From the NCBI GenBank assembly GCA_013146195.2, contig CM028382.1:6146767-6210766 (forward strand): a stretch of DNA of 64,000 bases, written 5' to 3'. The notes below the pieces were generated by a model, which made no database searches, was not told where the DNA came from, and worked only from the letters and a program-made list of their open reading frames with translations. Position numbers and translations under genes: made by a program. Shown here piece after piece: positions 58,961-64,000 of the stretch (positions are counted from its first letter, which is position 1; the number at the start of each line of letters is the position of its first letter). This DNA is from Codonopsis lanceolata. Taxonomy: Eukaryota > Streptophyta > Magnoliopsida > Asterales > Campanulaceae.

Positions 58961-59404
58961 AAGATACTTTCTCAAAAGAAGGCTCGATTTCGAATGTGGA
59001 CGAAGAGTGAAGACTGAACATGATTTTTAATTTTTATTGAGTTGTTTCATGTTTTTATTAGTACTTTTTAATTAGTGGACTAGTAGTACTAGTACACTAG
59101 TACTTGAAGTTGTTAATTGTTTTGTGTTTTAAATTTCGTCACTTAAGTAGTTAAGTTGAATGACTTTATTTTATTTTGGATCGTATTGTTAATCGTTGTC
59201 ACTTGTCCGTCAAATGTTTATTACTTAATTTCGATTTTTTAATTTAAATAAGGCATCATGTTTTATATGGCTGACCCTGTTAAACCGAGACCTACAGGGT
59301 TAGGGTTAGGGTTGCGATTTGAATGACCCATTTAACCCATGATCATGTAGGATCACAATCCTATAGGGCTAGGCCAACCCGATTAACATCTCTAAATGTG
59401 AGGA

Positions 59405-59970
59405 GGTAGATAGTGATAATGGAAAGTGGATGCAAGATGCCGTAGGAGGAGAGGCACTAGTGGTGATAAAAGAATTGAATATGCAAGTGAAGGTACAATG
59501 TGACCAACAAAGAGAGCATATATTTCATTCTCGTTGTCACATCAAAGGGAAGGTATGTAATCTTATCTTATACTTATCAAAAAAGGTATATAATCTTATA
59601 ATTGATAGTGGTAGTTGTACCAATGTGGTAAGTACCGAGGTGATTGAGAAATTGGCCATACCTGTTACTAGACACCCACATCCCTAAAATTGCAATGGCT
59701 TAATGATTGTGGAGAGCTTAAGGTGACAAAACAAGCATTGATATCTTTTTCTATTGGGAAGTATAAGGATGAGGTGATGTTTGATGTAGTACCTATGCAA
59801 GTGGGACATGCACTCTTGGGTAGACCTTGGCAATATGATAGGCACGTGATGCATGATGGTTTCTACAACCATTACTCGTTGAAGCAAAATGGAAAAACAA
59901 TTACACTTGTATCTCTCACACCTCAACAAGTGCATGAATATGAGGTCGAAAAAGCCAAAAAAATCGTGTG
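59405..59970 (+). pseudogene. Gypsy protease region
   Basis: Contains LIIDSGSCTNVVSTEVIEKL, the aspartic protease active site (DSG), then WLNDCGELKVTKQALISFSI, DVVPMQVGHALLGRPWQYDR and VSLTPQQVHEYE. A frame change near 59685 and an 18-bp tail-like insertion (59567-59584) with its 15-bp duplication break the frame. Confidence 0.9.
59567..59584 (+). mobile_element. 18-bp tail-like micro-insertion with 15-bp target duplication
   Basis: CTTATACTTATCAAAAAA sits between GGTATGTAATCTTAT (59552-59566) and GGTATATAATCTTAT (59585-59599), one mismatch. Removing insert and one repeat restores the protease sequence KGKVCNLIIDSG. Only a retroelement tail was inserted. Confidence 0.8.
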
Positions 59971-60230
59971 AAAAGTGAGGCCGAGAGGAAAAACAATGAG
60001 TGGTGGGAAAGATAAGAGAGAAAACCCGAGTGAAGAGGAAAGAAAAAGAGAGAGGAAAAGAGAAGAGGGAGGAAACACGGGTGATTGAGGAAGAAAAAGA
60101 AATAGTTGAAAAGTCGAATGGCAATGGTAGGGTGAGACAAAACTTCTTTGCCAAACCTAATGAGTATATGAGGAGTTGAGGAGGAAACAAACTGTGTTCA
60201 TTCTAGTGTTCAAGGAGAGTTATTTTTCTG

Positions 60231-61600
60231 ATGATAATACTCGATATCTCTTCTCTTCTACAGGAATTTGATGATGTTTTTCCTAATAAGGAACCTAGTG
60301 GTTTACCACCGTTCCGAGGGATAGAGCATCAAATTGATGTTATACCCGGTGCCACTTTGCCTAATCGATTGGCCTATAAGGCTAATCCTAAGGAAGGAAA
60401 CAAAGGAAATTCAAAGGCAAGTGGAAGAGCTTCTTGGTCATGGGAAAATAATGGAGTCCTTGAGCCCTTGTGTTGTTCCCGTGATCGTGGTCCCTAAGAA
60501 AAATGGGGAAGGGAGGATGTGTACCGACTGCCGAGCCTTAAATCAAATCACGATAAAGTATCGTTATCCTATCCCTAGGTTAGATGACATGCTTGATGAA
60601 TTAAACGGCTCCATTATTTTTACAAAAATTGATCTTAAGAGAGGGGTACCATCATATTAGGATAAGAAAGGGTGATGAATGGAAAACTGCTTTCAAAACC
60701 AAGTCTGGCTTGTATGAGTGGTTGGTTACGCCTTTTGGTTCACTTTCATGAGGTTGATGAATCATGTTCTTAGAGAATTCATTGGTAAATTTGTTGTTGT
60801 CTACTTTGATGACATCCTTATTTATAGTAAGAACATTGATGACCATTTAGTGCATGTACGTGTTGTTTTGGAAACCTTGCGAGAAAATACATTATATGCC
60901 AACTTCAAAAGGTGTACATTTTGCATGGATAAAATTGTGTTTCTTGGTTTTGTGGTTAGTGCTACAGGTGTTGAAGTGGATGAAGAGAAAATCAAAGCAA
61001 TCAAGGAGTGGCCAATTCCTACTAATGCTAGTGAAGCGAGGAGTTTTCATGAATTGGCTAGTTTCAATCGACGGTTCGTGAAGGATTTTAGCACCATAGC
61101 CGCACCCTTGAATGAGTTGGTTAAGAAAGAGGTAAAGTTTTATTGGGGTGAAAAGCAACAAGCTGCTTTCAACCAATTGAAGAGAGGTTAGTATTTGCTC
61201 CCATACTTGCATTGCCTAATTTTGATAAGACTTTTGAGTTAGAATGTGATGCATCCGGAGTGGGAATTGGGGGTGTTTTGATTTAAGAGGGTAGACCTAT
61301 TGCATATTTTAGTGAGAAATTGAATGGTGCCCAATTGAATTATTCCACCTATGATAAAGAATTGTTTGCATTGGTGAGATCCTTGCACACATGGCAACAT
61401 TACCTTAGACCTAGAGAATTTGTCATACTAATCATGAATCCATAAAGTACTTGAAAAGTCAAGGTAAATTGAACAAAAGGCATATTAGATGGGTCGAATT
61501 CATTGACTCATTTCCTTATATGATCAAGTATAAAAAGGACAAAGAAAATGTGGTCGCCGATGCATTGTCTCGTAGACATACCTTAGTTACTACTTTGCAT
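60231..61600 (+). pseudogene. Gypsy reverse transcriptase and RNase H
   Basis: Reverse transcriptase pieces: FDDVFPNKEPSGLPPFRGIE, VVPKKNGEGRMCTDCRALNQ, YPIPRLDDMLDELNGSIIFT, GYHHIRIRKGDEW and the catalytic VVYFDDILIYSKN (60797-60835), then KAIKEWPIPTNASEARSF. RNase H: FELECDASGVGIGGVL, YSTYDKELFALV and ENVVADALSRR. Lesions include a frame change near 60415, another near 60640, a small deletion near 60745 (the usual LTNAP is missing), a stop near 61286 and a frame change near 61425. Confidence 0.93.
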
Positions 61601-61604
61601 TCTA

Positions 61605-62860
61605 GATTGTTTGGATTTGAATTTCATTAAGGACTTGTATGCTAATGATCCTACATTTGATTCCATATTTGTTGCATGTGAATCGGGTCCTTTTGACAAG
61701 TACTCTAGACATGAGGGGTATCTTTTTAAAGAAAACAAACTTTGTATCCCTCAATGTTCTATGCGTGAAGTGCTTGCACGTGAGGCTCATGGTGGAGACC
61801 TTATGGGTCATTTTGGTGTGCTTAAGACTCTTGGTACTTTGAAAGAGGATTTTTAAATATGAAATCTGATGCTTTTCGTGTTTGTGCTAATTGCATTACA
61901 TGTAAGCATGCTAAATCTCATGTTGAGCCTCATGGCTTGTATACTCCTTTGCCTATATCTGACACGCCATGGTCCGACCTCTCTATGGACTTTGAGCTTG
62001 GTTTGCCTAGATCTAAAAATGGGCATGATTTTGTGTTTGTGGTCGTGGATAGATTTTCAAAAATGGCATACTTTATTGTTTGTCATAAAACTGATGATGC
62101 TAGTTATATAGAAGATTTGTTCTTTAAAGAGATAGTGCATTTGCATGGTATGCCACAAGCCATTGTTAGTGATAGAGACGCCAAGTTTGTTAGTCATTTC
62201 TGGCGTGTTTTACGGAGTAAATTGGGTACAAAACTCTTATTTTCTACTGCGTATCATCCTCAAACAGATGGTTAAATTCAAACTGAAGGTAGTTAATAGA
62301 GTTTTGTCTCAATTACTCCTATTTTGCTTAAAAAATTGAAAACATGGGAAGAAAGTTTGCCCTTTGTTGAGTTTGTTTATAATCATTCTGTGCATACCGC
62401 TACAAACTACTTTCCTTTTGAAGTGGTATATCCGTATATGGGCTTAATCCTTTGAGTCCTCTTGATCTTATTCCTATAACCGTTGAGGGGCATGCTAGTT
62501 TGGATGGTAAGCATAAAGCCGAGGTAGTTCGCAAATTGCATGACCAAGTGAAATTGAATATCGAGAAGCGGATTGCGCAATACGTGAAGCAAGCTAACAA
62601 GGGACGGAAGAAAGTTGTGTTTGAGCCAGGTGATTAGGTTTGGTTGCATTTGCGGAAGGAAAGATTCCCCATGAAAAGACATTCTAAATTGAGCCCTAGT
62701 GGGGATGGTCCTTTTCAAGTTGTCGCTCGCTTAAATGACAATGCTTACAAGCTTGATCTTCGAGGAGAGTATATTGTTCATGCGACATCCAATGTTTCTG
62801 ATCTTTCCCCATTTGATGTAGGTGATGATTCGTGGACAAATCCTTTTCAAGAGGAGGGGA
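61605..62860 (+). pseudogene. Gypsy integrase
   Basis: HHCC zinc finger REAHGGDLMGHFG...CANCITCK (about 61775-61910). The catalytic core has SDLSMDFELGLPRSKNGHDF, VVDRFSKMAYF, QAIVSDRDAKFVSHFWRVLR and STAYHPQTDG, but a frame change follows at the usual TDGQTE Glu. The C-terminal part reads RHSKLSPSGDGPFQVVARLN, YIVHATSNVSDLSPF and TNPFQEEGND, with no classical chromodomain. Stops occur at 61855 and 62273, with further frame changes. The C-terminal frame (62644-63159) runs on into the 3' LTR. Confidence 0.92.
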
Positions 62861-62861
62861 A
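62851..62861 (+). promoter_or_regulatory. Polypurine tract
   Basis: GAGGAGGGGAA lies directly before the 3' LTR and within the integrase frame, the expected site for plus-strand priming. Confidence 0.9.
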
Positions 62862-63628
62862 TGATGCGGACCGAGGATCAAACATTGGATCAAGTCAAGG
62901 AACGAGAACCAATTTCAAAGATCCATTGAAGATTGATGGAGGCCCAATGACTCGTGGACAAAAGAAGAAGACTCGAGATGTGTTAATGGCGCTTGTGGCA
63001 GAGGTCCAATCCAAAACGAAGACTATATTTGAAATTGAGGCCCAAGACCCAAAGTTTGTATGCATTCTTGAAGCTATTGGAAGTAAATGGGAAGTTAAAG
63101 GACTTGGAATGACAAAGGACAGAACTTTAGAGACTTCAGGGGGTGGCAGTGTAACTTGAGGAAACTTTAGAAAGCAGTCGCTTCCTATCCTAGCATTGAC
63201 GGTAGTAACTTATCAAATTTTACTTCCTTTTCCAATTAGGTTTTGGTTTAATTATTTCCTAATTTAATTGTTTTTGCCATAGTTTGTTTTGGGACTAAGC
63301 TTCCATAACATTGTTTTAGGGTTACATTATATTGATATTGATTGAATTGAGTTTTCTTCACATAATTGAGAGAATTTCTTGTTGGGAATTTTCTTGTCCT
63401 TCGAACTTACCAAGCTTGTTGAGCTACAAGTTTGTAACGTTCCGTAGCATTGATTCCTAGTTAATTGCGACTAGCGGGTCAAGGTTGCACCCCAAGGTTC
63501 TAGGGATCGATTTATCACCCTAGAGTTTAGGGAAGCTCCCTATCAATTTCTTCGATTTGTTGTTATACACCGTTTCTGCAATTCAAAGGTTCGTTAATTT
63601 CTTTGTAACCATTCTTGGGTTCACATCA
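62862..63628 (+). repeat. 3' LTR of gypsy element
   Basis: 767 bases, TGATGCGG to TTCACATCA. The TATAAAAGGG segment of the 5' LTR is missing (GGGACTAAGCTTCC at 63291-63304). It has a short private insertion near 63492 (CCAAGGTTC). The integrase C-terminal frame ends at 63159 inside it. Confidence 0.95.
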
Positions 63629-64000
63629 TAAAGTTTGCAAATTGAAGGCATTGTATGACACTTCACAGTCATGGAAACACCACAACAGAATGGGGTGGAA
63701 GAGCGTATGGACCAGATATTGGTGGAGAAGATTTGGTGTATCCTGTCTGATGTTGGGTTAGCCAGAAAATTTTGGGTTGAGGCTGTGACATACGTATGCC
63801 ACCTCGTCAACCGAATACCATCTACTGCCATTGAAAGCAAAACACTACTGGAGAAGTGGTATGGAAAACCTACTACTGACTATAATTCCTTAGGTGTGTT
63901 TGGCTCTACTGCCTCTTATCATGTTAGAGATTTAAGTTGGATCAAAGGGAAATTCCCAGGAAAGATTGGAGGTGTCAACGATCCCACTTCAGACCGAAAC

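Larger units (their letters stand above)
55105..59394 (+). mobile_element. hAT transposon (BED-finger, Ac-like) inside gypsy element
   Basis: It lies between gypsy gag (ETSKGKPKPE near 55070) and gypsy protease (EEVDSDNGKW near 59405). The right end read inward is TAGAGATGTTAATCGGGTTG (from 59394). The left end is placed near TAGGGTCGGG at 55105. I could not find an 8-bp duplication, so one end may be rearranged. It contains the transposase pseudogene 56757-58960 and, in its 5' region, a smaller hAT element. Confidence 0.75.
53207..63628 (+). mobile_element. Ty3/gypsy retrotransposon, CRM-like, with 5-bp target duplication
   Basis: Two LTRs (53207-53988 and 62862-63628) are flanked by TAAAG at 53202-53206 and 63629-63633. 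A primer-binding site and polypurine tract are in place. Order of domains: gag, protease, reverse transcriptase, RNase H, integrase. Wording such as GLYEWLV, FMRLMNHVLREFIGKFVVVY and KAIKEWPIPT, together with a C-terminal coding tail entering the 3' LTR, suggests the centromeric-retrotransposon (CRM) clade rather than Reina or Tekay. That is by recall and unverified. The LTRs differ at roughly 15-20 positions in their first 300 bases by my count, so the insertion is not recent. A BED-type hAT element sits between gag and protease. Coding regions are full of lesions. Confidence 0.93.
52975..64000 (+). mobile_element. Ty1/copia element, integrase region, split by nested gypsy element
   Basis: Left part (52975-53206): SLEEKLYFVTFVDD, WVYTLRTKDEVIG (frame-shifted), then TDNGGEYKSDSSHK, the integrase catalytic core. 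Right part (63629-64000): VCKLKG, HFTVMETPQQNGVEERM, ILVEKIWCILSDVGLARKFW and TYVCHLVNRIPSTAIESKTL. The reading continues exactly across the TAAAG junction. One stop and a 1-base frame change follow the right junction. The gag, protease and left LTR are not recognisable to the left; the reverse transcriptase would lie beyond the window. Confidence 0.92.

Noticed and set aside
59684..60190. 168-codon minus-strand frame
   Set aside because: Antisense shadow of the gypsy protease and connector; Phe/Ser/Leu-rich translation caused by purine-rich coding on the other strand.

Overview
The window looks like nuclear DNA from a flowering plant, most likely a dicot. It is AT-rich, has spliced genes with long introns, plant-type LINEs, an Au-like SINE, a Stowaway MITE, hAT and Mutator-like elements, and LTR retrotransposons. 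A few host genes sit in a thick bed of nested transposable elements. I see no rRNA, tRNA, CRISPR or prokaryotic operon. All boundaries and splice sites were read by eye. LAYOUT, 1-5.8 kb: a minus-strand LINE enters from the left edge, followed by a long foldback sequence and an LTR-like block. Next come the first three exons (minus strand) of a METTL23-like class I methyltransferase gene, whose ATG is at 5660. Its fourth exon is not in the window. 5.8-13.2 kb: a Mutator-like element (9-bp target duplication) has a 3.6-kb hAT element inside its left terminal repeat (8-bp duplication). The hAT transposase reads in one frame with only two TGA interruptions. Two small hAT-type MITEs follow, one inside a degenerate minisatellite. 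13.2-27 kb: two diverged 4-kb copies of a non-coding, LTR-like sequence with internal tandem repeats. Then come a broken plant mobile domain gene, a Stowaway element, and LTR-like remnants. 27.7-37.3 kb (plus strand): an apparently intact eight-exon gene for 3-hydroxy-3-methylglutaryl-CoA lyase, with a LINE fragment in intron 1. From memory, the Arabidopsis genes for this lyase and for the methyltransferase are also neighbours (AT2G26800 and AT2G26810), which suggests old microsynteny forced apart here by transposons. 41-46.4 kb: two short Mutator-like elements flank a small CLE peptide gene of the CLE16/17 type. Its 12-residue peptide motif is intact, but it lies in a different frame from the signal peptide because of an apparent 2-bp insertion in a GAT/GAA/GGT repeat. 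47.0-51.2 kb (minus strand): five short exons with matching phases and GT-AG borders form the 3' end of an unidentified host gene. Its 2.9-kb intron holds LINE, MITE, SINE and LTR debris. 53-64 kb: a four-level nest. A Ty1/copia integrase is split by a 10.4-kb Ty3/gypsy element of CRM-like type (5-bp duplication TAAAG). That element is split by a BED-finger hAT element, which in turn holds an 804-bp non-autonomous hAT element with a perfect 8-bp duplication. HOW IT WORKS TOGETHER: the host genes serve leucine catabolism (HMG-CoA lyase), probable protein or RNA methylation, and peptide signalling (CLE), plus one unknown. They form no pathway. The transposons mostly show decayed coding regions and explain most of the intron and intergenic expansion. 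I did not find a clearly new biological system. The most useful points are the frameshifted CLE gene, the cryptic five-exon gene, the near-intact hAT transposase, and a set of tiny insertions made only of a retroelement 3' tail.
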